64,000 nucleotides of DNA, from assembly GCA_045110335.1 (NCBI GenBank), contig JBGCGB010000015.1:135535-199534 (forward strand), read 5' to 3'. Within the stretch, counting starts at the first letter, position 1; every line of letters begins with the position of its first letter. Position numbers and translations under genes: made by a program. Shown here one piece after another: positions 51,092 through 60,971 of the stretch. This DNA is from CALBPI01 sp045110335 (GTDB taxonomy: Bacteria; Pseudomonadota; Gammaproteobacteria; Steroidobacterales; Woeseiaceae). The notes beneath the pieces are model-generated. The model saw only the letters and a program-made list of their open reading frames with translations. It was not told the origin of the DNA and did not search any database.

Positions 51092-52342
51092 TTAGTCAGA
51101 CTGCAATGCCAAGACGGGATCGAGTCTGGCCGCCGATAAGGCCGGATAGACACCAAAGCCAACCGCAATGACGATGCATGTCAGAACCGCGGCGAGTATC
51201 ACCACGACCGACCAGGCAACCGCCCAACCGGCGAATGCGGCAATGACATAAGCCAACACAACGCCCAGTAATACACCCAGGCCAGCACCGATCATCGCGA
51301 TCACCAACGTCTCTATTAGAAACTGTCGGACCACGTCCTTTTCGCGTGCACCTAAAGCACGCAACAAACCAATTTCAGATTTACGTTCCATGACGCTGGC
51401 CAGCATGATGTTCATGATGCCGATACCGCCTACCAACAGAGAAATGCCAGCAACCGCTGACATGACAATGGTGAAAATTCTTTGCGTCTGTTGATGCTGG
51501 GCGAGCAGCCGTGCCGGCACGGTAATCTCATAGTCATTCTGTTCGCTGTGTCTGCGACGGAGTAGATGATCAATCGCGCCCGCACTTTCCGCTGGTGTGA
51601 CACTTCCTGACAAACTAAATTTCACGGCATCCAGCTCGGAGCTTAGTGGCTCTTGTTTCAAACGGGCTAAACCGGTTTCCAGCGGCAGCAACACCTGATC
51701 ACTCTCGCCACCGACTTGTCGCCCTTGGAACTCACTTTCCGAAAGTTGCTTGTCGGCTAAGACACCAATGACCTCAAGCCAGAGATGATTGACTTTGACA
51801 TAGCCGCCGACGGCATCGCCGTTGGGAAACAATGATCTGGCCGCTTCGCTACCTAGTACGGCGACTTGAGCAAAGTTATTGTTCTGTTCATCGGTGAATA
51901 AGTTTCCGCGCGCAGCCTCAAGGCTGGTTAGCTCGAAATAGTCGGGGCTGACAGCGAGAACCGTGGCCCGACTTTCGCCAAATCGACTGAACAAGCTCCA
52001 GGTTCGAAACTCCCGGCTGCCCGCCCACTTCTCGACGAAGGGTAGTGTGGTGGCGGCGGCATCGGCATCGCGAACGCTGAGACCGGAAGAATATTTTCTG
52101 ACTTCTTTCAGCGCTTCGCCGTCGGCATCACGTTTTTCCAGAATGATGTTCCGTAATCCCATCCCTTCGATCATTTCCAAAGCCTGGCGTTTACCGCCTT
52201 CACTGACGGCGAGCATTGCAATGACGGCACCGACGCCGAACACCATGCCGAGTAATGTCAGTGCTGTTCTCAGTCGATGATGCGATAGTTGACCGAGTGC
52301 CTGACGCGCATCGACCCATAAGCCTTGTGACACTGCACTCAT
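51092..52342 (-). CDS. MacB/FtsX-type ABC transporter permease
   Basis: 416 residues. One N-terminal membrane helix, a MacB periplasmic core domain (about 45-260, 'GLRNIILEKRDADGEALKEV') and three C-terminal helices of the FtsX domain ('SVMERKSEIGLLRALGAREK' after the first) form the usual layout. The ATPase is encoded separately at 55614. The protein works by a mechanotransmission mechanism, exporting peptides, lipids or drugs from the periplasmic side. It is the last gene of the five-gene operon, with ATGA overlap to the third adaptor. Confidence 0.9.
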   Translation of the reverse strand: MSAVSQGLWVDARQALGQLSHHRLRTALTLLGMVFGVGAVIAMLAVSEGGKRQALEMIEGMGLRNIILEKRDADGEALKEVRKYSSGLSVRDADAAATTLPFVEKWAGSREFRTWSLFSRFGESRATVLAVSPDYFELTSLEAARGNLFTDEQNNNFAQVAVLGSEAARSLFPNGDAVGGYVKVNHLWLEVIGVLADKQLSESEFQGRQVGGESDQVLLPLETGLARLKQEPLSSELDAVKFSLSGSVTPAESAGAIDHLLRRRHSEQNDYEITVPARLLAQHQQTQRIFTIVMSAVAGISLLVGGIGIMNIMLASVMERKSEIGLLRALGAREKDVVRQFLIETLVIAMIGAGLGVLLGVVLAYVIAAFAGWAVAWSVVVILAAVLTCIVIAVGFGVYPALSAARLDPVLALQSD

Positions 52343-53535
52343 GCGCCATTGTCCGGATTGGTTAGTAGCACGCGCTCGCCAGGCTTAAGGCCGGAAGTGA
52401 TTTCAACCAGGTCAGGGCTTCGTTGCCCGACTTGAATAACACGCCGTTCCGCACGACCCTTCTTGCCGACAAATAAGTAGGTTTCATCCGCATCGTTGTA
52501 AACCGCTTGTGCTGGGACGACGAGTCCATCGGTGATAGCGCCGGTGACGATACGGGCACGTAACTGGGTACCCACTCGCATGATTTCCGCATCGATATCG
52601 AGCAGGTTCGCTTCGATGATAAAAAACTTCTGTGGATCATCCCGCTTGAGCGGGCTCGCGACAGTTGAGACTGAAACGACTTCTCCTTCGAACAGGCGCT
52701 CCGGTGCAACGTCCAGCGTTAGTGTTACGCGTTGTCCCTCTTCGATGCCTACGGCATCGGTCTCCGCCACATGCAATTTCGCTTGTACTTTGCCTTTGAC
52801 TGGCAGCAGGCCAACGGGCATGCCTGGAAAAATGCGTTTACCTTTGCCGATCTTGGCACCCCATGGCGTGCGCGCGTAGACCAGTGTGCCATCGGCGGGG
52901 CTTCTGAGTTCCATCATCGCCAACGCGGTTTCCTGTTTCTCGAGTTTGCTGACGTCGCCTTTTTGTTCCGCACGAATCATATTTTGTTCGGCTTGAACAC
53001 GCTGATCGAAGGTTTCCCATTGCCATTCAAGAAAGCCGGCTTCGACGTCCAGATACTCAACATCCGATAGGGCATCAATCACTTCATTGCGACTCATGAG
53101 ACGCTCGTCGATGCTGGCAAAAGACTCTGTGATGTCCCTTTCTCCATCCACACGACCGGATTCATGATCAATGCGAATTTGTTCGAGCATGGCGAGGCGG
53201 CTCATGTCGGCCAACTCAAAATCTGATTTGGCGACGCTCAATTCGGTAGCCTGCTTCGTTCGGATAATCTCTTGGTCGTCGAAGCGGGCAACTACGTCTC
53301 CGGCTTTCACTTCTGAAAACTCGGGTGCAATCCAGGCAATATTGAAGGCCATGCGTAAACCGGGTGGCAGCGCAATAGGCAATGACTCCGAGGCGATGAT
53401 TTCGCCGCGCGCAGGCACGACCAACTCAATCGATTGCTCACTCATCGGGATACCGGCTTGGTTGTTCGCGCCACCGCCACAACCAGCAACGAGTATGGCT
53501 GCGATCACAGCGAACCTTGGAAGTTGCTTCACCAT
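52339..53535 (-). CDS. Periplasmic adaptor (HlyD/MacA-like) lipoprotein, third of three
   Basis: 398 residues. A lipobox VAGCG near residue 19 indicates membrane anchoring. The rest is adaptor-like: biotinyl-lipoyl-like parts ('APEFSEVKAGDVVARFDDQE', 'ELRSPADGTLVYARTPWG'), a helical hairpin (about 90-190) and beta-barrel/membrane-proximal domains with 'VPAQAVYNDADETYLFVGKK' at the end. It bridges the permease and an outer-membrane channel. The start overlaps the previous gene's stop by 7 bases. Confidence 0.87.
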   Translation of the reverse strand: MVKQLPRFAVIAAILVAGCGGGANNQAGIPMSEQSIELVVPARGEIIASESLPIALPPGLRMAFNIAWIAPEFSEVKAGDVVARFDDQEIIRTKQATELSVAKSDFELADMSRLAMLEQIRIDHESGRVDGERDITESFASIDERLMSRNEVIDALSDVEYLDVEAGFLEWQWETFDQRVQAEQNMIRAEQKGDVSKLEKQETALAMMELRSPADGTLVYARTPWGAKIGKGKRIFPGMPVGLLPVKGKVQAKLHVAETDAVGIEEGQRVTLTLDVAPERLFEGEVVSVSTVASPLKRDDPQKFFIIEANLLDIDAEIMRVGTQLRARIVTGAITDGLVVPAQAVYNDADETYLFVGKKGRAERRVIQVGQRSPDLVEITSGLKPGERVLLTNPDNGA

Positions 53536-54674
53536 TGGATTTCCGCTCCTGCCGTTAGGCCGTCCTTCACGATACGCAGCCCGGCACTGGTTTGTCCCAG
53601 TTCTACGGCGGTCCAGCCTTGCCCTGAAACATCGACGCCAGGCTCACCGTTCTTGTAAATAATGGCGTCAGCAGGTACGGCTAGCGCATCGCTTTGTTTA
53701 TCGATGGTGAGTGTCACTTTCGCCGACATACCGGGGCGTAACGCTTCGACGCTTTCTGTCAGTTCGATCTCTACGCCACGCACCATGGCTTGTGAAAACC
53801 GGGACTGCCGTCGCACGATGCTTGCCACAGAGACCACCGTTCCCTTCACTTCGCTGCCACCGGCAGCATCTAGCGAGACCAACGCTTCCTGCCCGACGCT
53901 AAGTCTGGCGGCCGCGAACTCCGGCACATCGGCGGCCACGATCAGGTCGGTATCGTTGATGAGTTCAACAACGGTCATACCGGGGTTAACGGTGTCGTTG
54001 ACATCAAGCTTCGCGCCGGTGCGATCAGAGCCGACAAGTACAACGCCGGCTCTCGGTGCTTTGATCGTGAAAGAGGCGAGTTCAATTTCAGCGCCGCTTA
54101 CTTCGCTTTCCAATCGGCGAATGTCGGCTTGCAGCTCTTCAATCTCCAGTTTCCGAACATCTTTTGCTAATGCAACGCGTTGCGCTTCATATTCGGCGAT
54201 CTGGGTCTTGATCGCTTTATCTTCAACGAGCTTGCGATACTCCAGGCCCGCATAAACAGAAACATCGACGTCAGCTTTGCGTGCGGCTTTACGCGCTTCA
54301 CTCTCTGCCTCAGCAAGGGCCACCTTGTCTTCTTCGGCGGTGCGAGCCTGATTTTCCAAAACCGACTCCAACTCGGATTGCTTCGCCGCGAGCTCGGCTT
54401 GTTTTTCTTTGAGGCGGTCGTCCGTCGAGGCGCCATCAAATTCAGCCAGTACATCGCCTTCCTTGACGCGCTGCCCCTCTCTCGCAAGCTTGGTAATCGT
54501 AATTTGCCAAGTGCGAGAAGGAGGTGGTCCAAACCGCACCGGGTCGCGCGGCGCGATGATACCCGTGGCACCAACCGTGATCGGGCGATCGGCAGTATTG
54601 ACGGTCAATTTCTGTGCGGCTGTCGCTTGCAGGCTAAGGGTAACCAGAAATAGCATGGTCGCTAGTCTTTTCAT
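53529..54674 (-). CDS. Periplasmic adaptor (HlyD-like), second of three
   Basis: About 381 residues with a cleavable signal peptide (MLFLVTLSLQATAAQ). A lipoyl half-motif 'REGQRVKEGDVLAEFDGAST', a long charged coiled coil (about 90-195), the second half 'SFTIKAPRAGVVLVGSDRTG' and a C-terminal 'VPADAIIYKNGEPGVDV' segment are present. The ATG at 54674 shares one base with the stop of the preceding adaptor. It has no obvious lipobox, unlike the third adaptor. Confidence 0.86.
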   Translation of the reverse strand: MKRLATMLFLVTLSLQATAAQKLTVNTADRPITVGATGIIAPRDPVRFGPPPSRTWQITITKLAREGQRVKEGDVLAEFDGASTDDRLKEKQAELAAKQSELESVLENQARTAEEDKVALAEAESEARKAARKADVDVSVYAGLEYRKLVEDKAIKTQIAEYEAQRVALAKDVRKLEIEELQADIRRLESEVSGAEIELASFTIKAPRAGVVLVGSDRTGAKLDVNDTVNPGMTVVELINDTDLIVAADVPEFAAARLSVGQEALVSLDAAGGSEVKGTVVSVASIVRRQSRFSQAMVRGVEIELTESVEALRPGMSAKVTLTIDKQSDALAVPADAIIYKNGEPGVDVSGQGWTAVELGQTSAGLRIVKDGLTAGAEIQW

Positions 54675-55633
54675 CAAAGTGCTTCCTCAAGATCGGGAAC
54701 GCCAAGCACGCTCATACCGGGCATAATGCTGGCGGGTAGTTCACCGACGGGTTTCGCGATGGCTTCGAAGTAGCCGCTATCGCTCCAGTCCTGCTTTTCG
54801 ATGGCCTGGTTAGACCGCCTTTCGATGATGGCAGAAAAATTTGCTGTACCTTCGGCATCCGCCATCACGTCAATTCTCTGGCCGGTTTTGATATCCAGAA
54901 AATCCGCTTCATGAACCCAAAGTTTCACACGGAGATCTTCGCGACCAGCGACCGATGCGATCATAAATCCGCTGAAGAGTGTGTCTCCCGGAAAAACCTT
55001 CTTACCGGTGAAGTCGTTATTGCCATAGATCATATAGCCTGACTTCTCAGCGTAGATTTCAGTGCCAGTCAGTGCTTCCCGAATTCGTTGATAGTTGACC
55101 TCGGCTTGCCGCAACTCAAGCTCTGCTTGCGCTTGTTGGTCGGCGAGTGCTTTACGTTTGTTGATGAGCGCCTGCCGGTTTCTCGCCAGCGTTTGCTTTG
55201 CTGTGGCCAGAGTCAGTTGATTGCGATCGTAGTCGAGGCGCGGAATGGTATCGGCGGGGATCACGGCATCGAGTTCAGCAACCTTGACGGCCGATTCGGC
55301 TTCGCGAACTGCGCGCAAGGCATCCAACGATTCCAGTTTCAGCTGGTTCTCGGTTTTCTCGAGCCCGAAGCGGGTCTTTTCCAGATCAACACGGGCTTTC
55401 TCTTCCTCGGAGATCAAGCTGCCCGGGTCTAGTCGGATGATCAGATCACCGCTGGTGACCTCGGTGCCTTCCGCCACCATCCATTCGATACGTCGCTGCC
55501 ATGCGCCTGGTAGTGATGGCATTTCTATCGTCTGCGCATCGACGTCTTCGATCACACCACTGATCAACGGCGCGGCGAGCACCGGGCCGCTTGCAAGCAG
55601 AGTGACTAGTAAACTAATGCGAATGGCGTTCAT
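54674..55633 (-). CDS. Periplasmic adaptor (HlyD-like), first of three
   Basis: About 319 residues from the ATG at 55633, which begins the signal peptide ISLLVTLLASGPVLAAP; longer starts up to 55651 are possible. The adaptor core shows 'VAEGTEVTSGDLIIRLDPGS', a helical hairpin (about 65-175) and 'LTGTEIYAEKSGYMIYGNND' as second lipoyl half. It is shorter than the other two and its membrane-proximal C-terminal domain is reduced. The start lies inside the end of the ATPase gene (20-base overlap). Confidence 0.84.
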   Translation of the reverse strand: MNAIRISLLVTLLASGPVLAAPLISGVIEDVDAQTIEMPSLPGAWQRRIEWMVAEGTEVTSGDLIIRLDPGSLISEEEKARVDLEKTRFGLEKTENQLKLESLDALRAVREAESAVKVAELDAVIPADTIPRLDYDRNQLTLATAKQTLARNRQALINKRKALADQQAQAELELRQAEVNYQRIREALTGTEIYAEKSGYMIYGNNDFTGKKVFPGDTLFSGFMIASVAGREDLRVKLWVHEADFLDIKTGQRIDVMADAEGTANFSAIIERRSNQAIEKQDWSDSGYFEAIAKPVGELPASIMPGMSVLGVPDLEEAL

Positions 55634-56294
55634 CACGTTCAATTTTCCCATCGCGCATTCGAACAACGCGTTTTGCGTAAGCGGCAATTTCTTCTTCATG
55701 GGTGACCATGGTGATGGTCTGACCTTGTTCATTGAGTCTCGTGAATAGATCCATGATTTCGACAGACGTCTTGCTATCCAGGTTGCCGGTCGGCTCGTCG
55801 GCTAGTAACAAAGGCGGGTTATTGACCAATGCCCGCGCGATGGCAACGCGTTGTCGTTGGCCGCCGGATAGTTGGTTAGGACGGTGATCGAGTCGATCAC
55901 TTAGGCCGAGCGTGCCTAGAAGCTCAACGGCATTTTCTCGGGCATTGTCGGACGGTGACTCGCTATACCGAAAGGGCAGCATGACATTGTCCAGCGCCGT
56001 CATGCGCGGCAAGAGATGGAAACTCTGAAAAACGAAACCAATATGCGAGTTCCGGATTTGCGAAAGAGCGTCATCTGACATTGATGCAACCGCTTGATTT
56101 AAAAGCGTGTAGTGGCCGTCGTCGGGGGTGTCGAGACAGCCTAGTATGTTCATTAATGTCGATTTACCTGACCCGGAAGGGCCCATCACAGCAACAAAAT
56201 CGCCGGATTCGATCACCAGATCGACGTTGTCCAGTGCCCGTACTTCCGTGTCGCCGACCTTGAAACGCCGTGTGAGCTGCTGTGTTTCAATCAT
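55614..56294 (-). CDS. MacB/LolD-type ABC transporter ATPase
   Basis: 226 residues. Walker A MGPSGSGKSTLMNILGC, Q-loop 'IGFVFQSFHLLPRMTALDNV', signature NQLSGGQRQRVAIARAL, Walker B LLLADEPTGNLDSKT and His in MVTHEEEIAAYA are all intact. It pairs with the FtsX-type permease at the far end of the operon. The ATG at 56294 follows AGGCGA. Upstream is a 267-base divergent region shared with the RND operon. Confidence 0.92.
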   Translation of the reverse strand: MIETQQLTRRFKVGDTEVRALDNVDLVIESGDFVAVMGPSGSGKSTLMNILGCLDTPDDGHYTLLNQAVASMSDDALSQIRNSHIGFVFQSFHLLPRMTALDNVMLPFRYSESPSDNARENAVELLGTLGLSDRLDHRPNQLSGGQRQRVAIARALVNNPPLLLADEPTGNLDSKTSVEIMDLFTRLNEQGQTITMVTHEEEIAAYAKRVVRMRDGKIERDERHSH

Positions 56295-56561
56295 TCGGTC
56301 GCCTCTAGCGGGTCTCATTGCATGTTTTGCGTCTGTGGATTCGTTTCAAACGTGTATTTGGATGCTTAAAGTCACCAAATGTTTCGGGCGCTGAATGTCC
56401 TGATAACTAGTAGACCAAAAATAGACAGCGACCCAATCATTTATTCCCCAGGTTCTATAGTAACTGACAATGATAAACTTTCAGAAGTTGGTTTATGTTT
56501 GACCAACGATATCCCCAAGACGTCTACTCGGCGATCAGCGCGCCGACAGAAGGACAGGCTT

Positions 56562-57743
56562 ATGCCAGGCAACACCCATTGGATTACTCGTTTTGCGATA
56601 AGCGCCATCAGTGCCCTATTCTTGTTTGGATGTGGCGATAGCGCCCCGGATGGCGCAACTCAAGGGCCCCCACCGTCAGGTGTATCGGTCGCGGTCGTTG
56701 AGTCGCGTGATATTACCCTTTGGGACGAGTTCAGTGGTCGGATCGAGGCAGTCAATACAGTCGAGCTGCGTCCACGTGTTTCCGGTTATCTTTCGGCGGT
56801 TCATTTTACCGAGGGATCCATTGTCGAAAAAGATGCGTTGCTCTTTTCTATTGATGATCGTGAGTATCGCGCTGCAATGGCGGCCGCAGAGGCGGACGTT
56901 GTGAGTGCCGAGACGCGCATGGCGTTAGCAGAAGGCGAACGCGATCGTGGCGAAAAGCTGCGTCAAGCGCAGGCGATCTCATCAGAAGCGCAAGAGCGGC
57001 GCGCCGGAGAGTATCGCCAGGCACGTGCGGACTTGGCGCGTGCGAAGGCAGGATTGGAAACGGCCAAATTGAATCTTAGTTTCACCGAGATTCGTGCGCC
57101 GATTGCTGGTCGTATTGGTGCCGCTAATGTTCGTGAAGGCAATCTCGTCAATCCTGCGGATATGATGTTGGCGACGCTCGTCTCAATCGATCCGATTCAT
57201 GTCGTTTTTGAAGGCGATGAGCGCATCTATCTCAAGTATCAAGCGCGAGCATTGGAAGGCGGTCGACCTAGCTCGCGAGCAGCACCTAATCCGGTGCGCG
57301 TTGGTTTGTCATCCGATACTGATTATCCCTATATCGGCAAAATGAATTTCGTCGACAATACGCTCAATCCATCCACCGGAACGATTCAGGGACGCGCGAT
57401 ACTGGATAATCCGGACGGTTTTCTAATTCCCGGCTTGTTTGCACGCGTTCAACTGCGTGGATTGAGCACCGAGGGTGCCTTGTTAATCAATGATGTCGCC
57501 GTGCTGACAGATCAAGATCGCAAGTATGTTTATGTCGTCACCGAAGACAACAGAGCTTTGCGTCGAGATGTCACGCTCGGTCGAGAGGTCGACGGCTTAC
57601 GCGTGGTTACCGAAGGACTCGAGGCGGGCGAGCGTGTGATCGTCAACGGTACACGAAAGATCTTTTTCTCAGGCGCGCCAGTGAGCCCGACCGAGGTGCC
57701 CATGGATGACCCTATGCGTGCATCCGCGGACGGTGCTGGTTAA
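56562..57743 (+). CDS. RND efflux periplasmic adaptor lipoprotein (AcrA/MexA type)
   Basis: 393 residues. A lipobox ALFLFGCGDSAP marks it as a lipoprotein. 'TVELRPRVSGYLSAVHFTEG', the hairpin (about 95-165), 'LSFTEIRAPIAGRIGAANVR' and 'VDNTLNPSTGTIQGRAILDN' are AcrA-family landmarks. The ATG at 56562 follows GAAGGACAGGCTT; the longer in-frame extension from 56379 is not family-like. It is followed after 3 bases by the RND pump gene. Confidence 0.93.
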   Translation: MPGNTHWITRFAISAISALFLFGCGDSAPDGATQGPPPSGVSVAVVESRDITLWDEFSGRIEAVNTVELRPRVSGYLSAVHFTEGSIVEKDALLFSIDDREYRAAMAAAEADVVSAETRMALAEGERDRGEKLRQAQAISSEAQERRAGEYRQARADLARAKAGLETAKLNLSFTEIRAPIAGRIGAANVREGNLVNPADMMLATLVSIDPIHVVFEGDERIYLKYQARALEGGRPSSRAAPNPVRVGLSSDTDYPYIGKMNFVDNTLNPSTGTIQGRAILDNPDGFLIPGLFARVQLRGLSTEGALLINDVAVLTDQDRKYVYVVTEDNRALRRDVTLGREVDGLRVVTEGLEAGERVIVNGTRKIFFSGAPVSPTEVPMDDPMRASADGAG

Positions 57744-57746
57744 GTC

Positions 57747-60700
57747 ATGAACCTCGCCAAATCTTTTGTTGATCGGCCGATTCTCGCGGCGGTGCTATCA
57801 CTGTTTATTCTGGTTTGTGGCGCTATCGCCATACCGAACTTGCCGGTTAGTGAATATCCGGATGTTGTACCGCCGACCGTGCAGGTGACAGCGGCTTACC
57901 CTGGCGCAAACCCACAGACGATTTCCGAAACCGTAGCGGCGCCATTGGAAGAGGCCATCAACGGCGTCGAGAACATGTTGTACATGAAGTCCGTCGCCAG
58001 CTCGGATGGCACGATGGCGCTCGATGTAACGTTCGCGACGGGAACCGATATTGATCTGGCGACGGTGAAAGTACAGAACCGAGTTTCCCGTGCTTTGCCA
58101 CGTTTGCCCGAGGCGGTTCGGGCGCTGGGCGTGTCGACGAACAAGTCGTCCCCGACGCTGACCATGGTCGTGCATGTCACATCGCCCGATGGCACTTATG
58201 ATGGTGCGTACCTTGCCAACTACGTCAATTTGCGGATCAAAGATGAAATCGTAAGATTGCCCGGTATCGGTCAAGCCATTGTGTTTGGGGAAGGCACCTA
58301 TGCGATGCGAATCTGGCTGGACCCGGAGAAAGCAGCCTCCAGAGATCTTACGGTAGGCGATATCGTCGCGGCGATTCGTGAACAGAATGTACAGGCATCC
58401 GCCGGGTTGATTGGCGGACCGCCGCAACCCGGTAGCACGATTCAGTTATCAGTCAGCGCCAAAGGTCGCCTGGTGACCGCAGAAGAGTTCGGCGAGATCG
58501 TGCTGAAGACCGACGGACGCGGTGGTCTGACTTTTCTTAGGGATGTCGCTAGAGTTGAACTGGGTGGCGACAGTTATTCGCTGCGTTCATTACTCGACAA
58601 TCAACAGGCGGCAGCGATTCCCATCTTTGAAAGCCCGGGTGCGAATTCCATTGAGTTGTCGAGGGCTGTCAGAGCGAAAATGACAGAACTCGCCGAGGAT
58701 TTTCCGCCGGGTGTGGCGTGGGAGGTTGCATACGACCCGACGGTCTTTGTTAGTGAGTCGATCAATTCGGTGATCGAAACGCTCCTCGAAGCTATCCTGT
58801 TGGTTGTATTGGTCGTCGTGATCTTTCTGCAAACCTGGCGTGCGACGATTATTCCGTTGCTGGCCGTTCCCGTTTCCATTGTTGGCACGTTTGCAGTCCT
58901 GCTGTTAATGGGCTTTTCGATCAATGTACTGACGTTGTTCGGGCTCGTTGTGGCGATCGGCATCGTTGTTGATGATGCGATTGTTGTTGTCGAAAACGTC
59001 GAGCGGCATATCGAGATGGGCAAGACGCCTAAAGCGGCGTCGCATGCGGCGATGAGTGAAGTGTCCGGACCCATCGTGGCGATATCGCTGGTACTCGCGG
59101 CTGTGTTCGTGCCGCTGGCGTTTCTTGGCGGAGTTACTGGCGAATTCTATCGGCAGTTCGCGGTGACGATCGCGGCCTCGGTTTTGATCTCTGCATTCAA
59201 TTCTCTGACGCTTTCACCTGCGCTTGCAGCCGTGTTGCTCAAGCCCAAAAATGCGCCGACTAAAACAACGGGGAAAGCAGTTAACTTTATGCTCGGCTGG
59301 GTGTTTAGGCCTTTCAATCGAATCTTTGAAAAGGGCGCTCGCGGTTATTCAAACCGGGTTGGTGGGTATATCCGCAGAAGCAATCGATTGTTGCTGATTT
59401 ACGCCGTGTTGATAGGCGTTGCCCTGGTTGCGTTTCGTGCGGTACCTGGTGGGTTCATTCCCGAGCAAGACAAACAATATTTATTCGGCGTAGCTCTGTT
59501 GCCGGAGGGCGCTTCGATCGATCGTACTGAAGCGATGGTTCGTGAGATGAGTGCGATCGCATCGGCCATGCCGGGTGTCGATCATGTTGTCGCGCTTCCG
59601 GGCTTGAACGGTGTGCATTTTGTGAACACATCCAGTGTCGGCACGATGTTCATAGCCATCGAGCCGGCCGACGAGCGCGACATGACAGCGCCTGAACTGG
59701 CGTCAGCACTGAGTGGTGCATTTAGCCAACTAGAGGAAGGGCTCGCGTTCGCACTCATGCCGCCGGCCGTGTTGGGGCTTGGCAATTCATCGGGAATCGA
59801 GATGTATGTTCAGGATCGGCAAAGCCTTGGCTTTGGGGCGTTAAATTCGGCGACACAATCGTTGTCCGGTGCTATTCGCCAAACACCCGGTTTCGACCCC
59901 TATTCAGTCTTGAGTTCATTCCAGGCCAATGTGCCGCAGTTGCAAGCCGACATCGATCGTAAGAAGGTCAAAGAACAGAGCCTGCGAATGGACGATGTAT
60001 TTAATGCATTGCAGACTTATCTGGGCTCAACCTATGTGAACGACTTCAACCGGTTTGGTCGGACGTTTGGGGTTTACGTGCAGGCTGATGCCGAGTTTCG
60101 TGATGAAGTAAATGACGTGTCTCGGATCAAAGTGAGGGACAGCAACGGGCGCATGATCCCGATTTCCAGCGTGCTCGAAATGCGCGAGACGTTTGGTCCG
60201 GATCCGGTGATTCGATACAACGGTTATCCCGCGGCGGACTTGTCAGCGGGTACGATTGCTGCCGAGCTGTCATCGGGCGAAGCGCTTGACGTCGTGACGG
60301 GACTCGCCGATGCAACGCTACCGCAAGGAATGAGTTTCGCCTGGACCGGGTTGACCTATCAGGAAGCCAATCAGGGCAACACGGCGTTGTTCGTGTTTCC
60401 ACTGTGCATTCTTTTTGTCTATCTGATTTTGGCCGCGTTGTATGAAAGCTGGACGTTGCCGCTGTCGGTCATATTAATAGTGCCTTTGTGTTTGCTCTCA
60501 GCGATTGGTGGCATTTGGGCATTGAATGCGCTGAACGGACTGATCTTCGGATTGAAGATTCAATGGGGCATGATTCCGCCACCGCCGATGTCGGTGCCGC
60601 CGACGTTTCTCGACAACAATTTGTTTACGCAAATCGGGCTTGTCGTGCTGATGGGACTGGCCTGTAAAAATGCGATCTTGATTGTCGAGTTTGCCCGTGA

Positions 60701-60971
60701 CCTCGAACGGGATGGGCGCAGTATCGTTGATGCGGCGATCGAGTCTTGCCGTATTCGGTTGCGTCCCATACTGATGACCAGTTTCGCATTTATTGCTGGC
60801 GTTCTACCGCTGGTTTTCGCCTCGGGCGCGGGTTCGGAGATTCGTCATGTCATGGGTGTTGCCGTCTTCTTTGGCATGCTCGGCGTTACGTTCTTCGGCT
60901 TGATATTTACGCCGGTGCTTTACGTTGTGATTCGAAAATTCGTAACGCGTAAGGAGGCTGTGAATGCGTAG
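57747..60971 (+). CDS. RND multidrug efflux pump permease (HAE1 family)
   Basis: 1074 residues. Twelve membrane helices and two large periplasmic loops. SFVDRPILAAVLSLFILVCG opens it, the proton-relay pair is in 'VVAIGIVVDDAIVVVENVER', and 'GLVVLMGLACKNAILIVEFA' and 'FGMLGVTFFGLIFTPVLYVV' lie near the end. It pumps drugs, solvents or detergents out through an adaptor and an outer-membrane channel using proton motive force. It overlaps the channel gene by 8 bases. The substrate range cannot be read from sequence. Confidence 0.96.
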   Translation: MNLAKSFVDRPILAAVLSLFILVCGAIAIPNLPVSEYPDVVPPTVQVTAAYPGANPQTISETVAAPLEEAINGVENMLYMKSVASSDGTMALDVTFATGTDIDLATVKVQNRVSRALPRLPEAVRALGVSTNKSSPTLTMVVHVTSPDGTYDGAYLANYVNLRIKDEIVRLPGIGQAIVFGEGTYAMRIWLDPEKAASRDLTVGDIVAAIREQNVQASAGLIGGPPQPGSTIQLSVSAKGRLVTAEEFGEIVLKTDGRGGLTFLRDVARVELGGDSYSLRSLLDNQQAAAIPIFESPGANSIELSRAVRAKMTELAEDFPPGVAWEVAYDPTVFVSESINSVIETLLEAILLVVLVVVIFLQTWRATIIPLLAVPVSIVGTFAVLLLMGFSINVLTLFGLVVAIGIVVDDAIVVVENVERHIEMGKTPKAASHAAMSEVSGPIVAISLVLAAVFVPLAFLGGVTGEFYRQFAVTIAASVLISAFNSLTLSPALAAVLLKPKNAPTKTTGKAVNFMLGWVFRPFNRIFEKGARGYSNRVGGYIRRSNRLLLIYAVLIGVALVAFRAVPGGFIPEQDKQYLFGVALLPEGASIDRTEAMVREMSAIASAMPGVDHVVALPGLNGVHFVNTSSVGTMFIAIEPADERDMTAPELASALSGAFSQLEEGLAFALMPPAVLGLGNSSGIEMYVQDRQSLGFGALNSATQSLSGAIRQTPGFDPYSVLSSFQANVPQLQADIDRKKVKEQSLRMDDVFNALQTYLGSTYVNDFNRFGRTFGVYVQADAEFRDEVNDVSRIKVRDSNGRMIPISSVLEMRETFGPDPVIRYNGYPAADLSAGTIAAELSSGEALDVVTGLADATLPQGMSFAWTGLTYQEANQGNTALFVFPLCILFVYLILAALYESWTLPLSVILIVPLCLLSAIGGIWALNALNGLIFGLKIQWGMIPPPPMSVPPTFLDNNLFTQIGLVVLMGLACKNAILIVEFARDLERDGRSIVDAAIESCRIRLRPILMTSFAFIAGVLPLVFASGAGSEIRHVMGVAVFFGMLGVTFFGLIFTPVLYVVIRKFVTRKEAVNA

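Noticed and set aside
57798..58427. A 209-codon antisense frame in the RND pump gene
   Set aside because: It has no protein features and mirrors the codon pattern of the pump gene.
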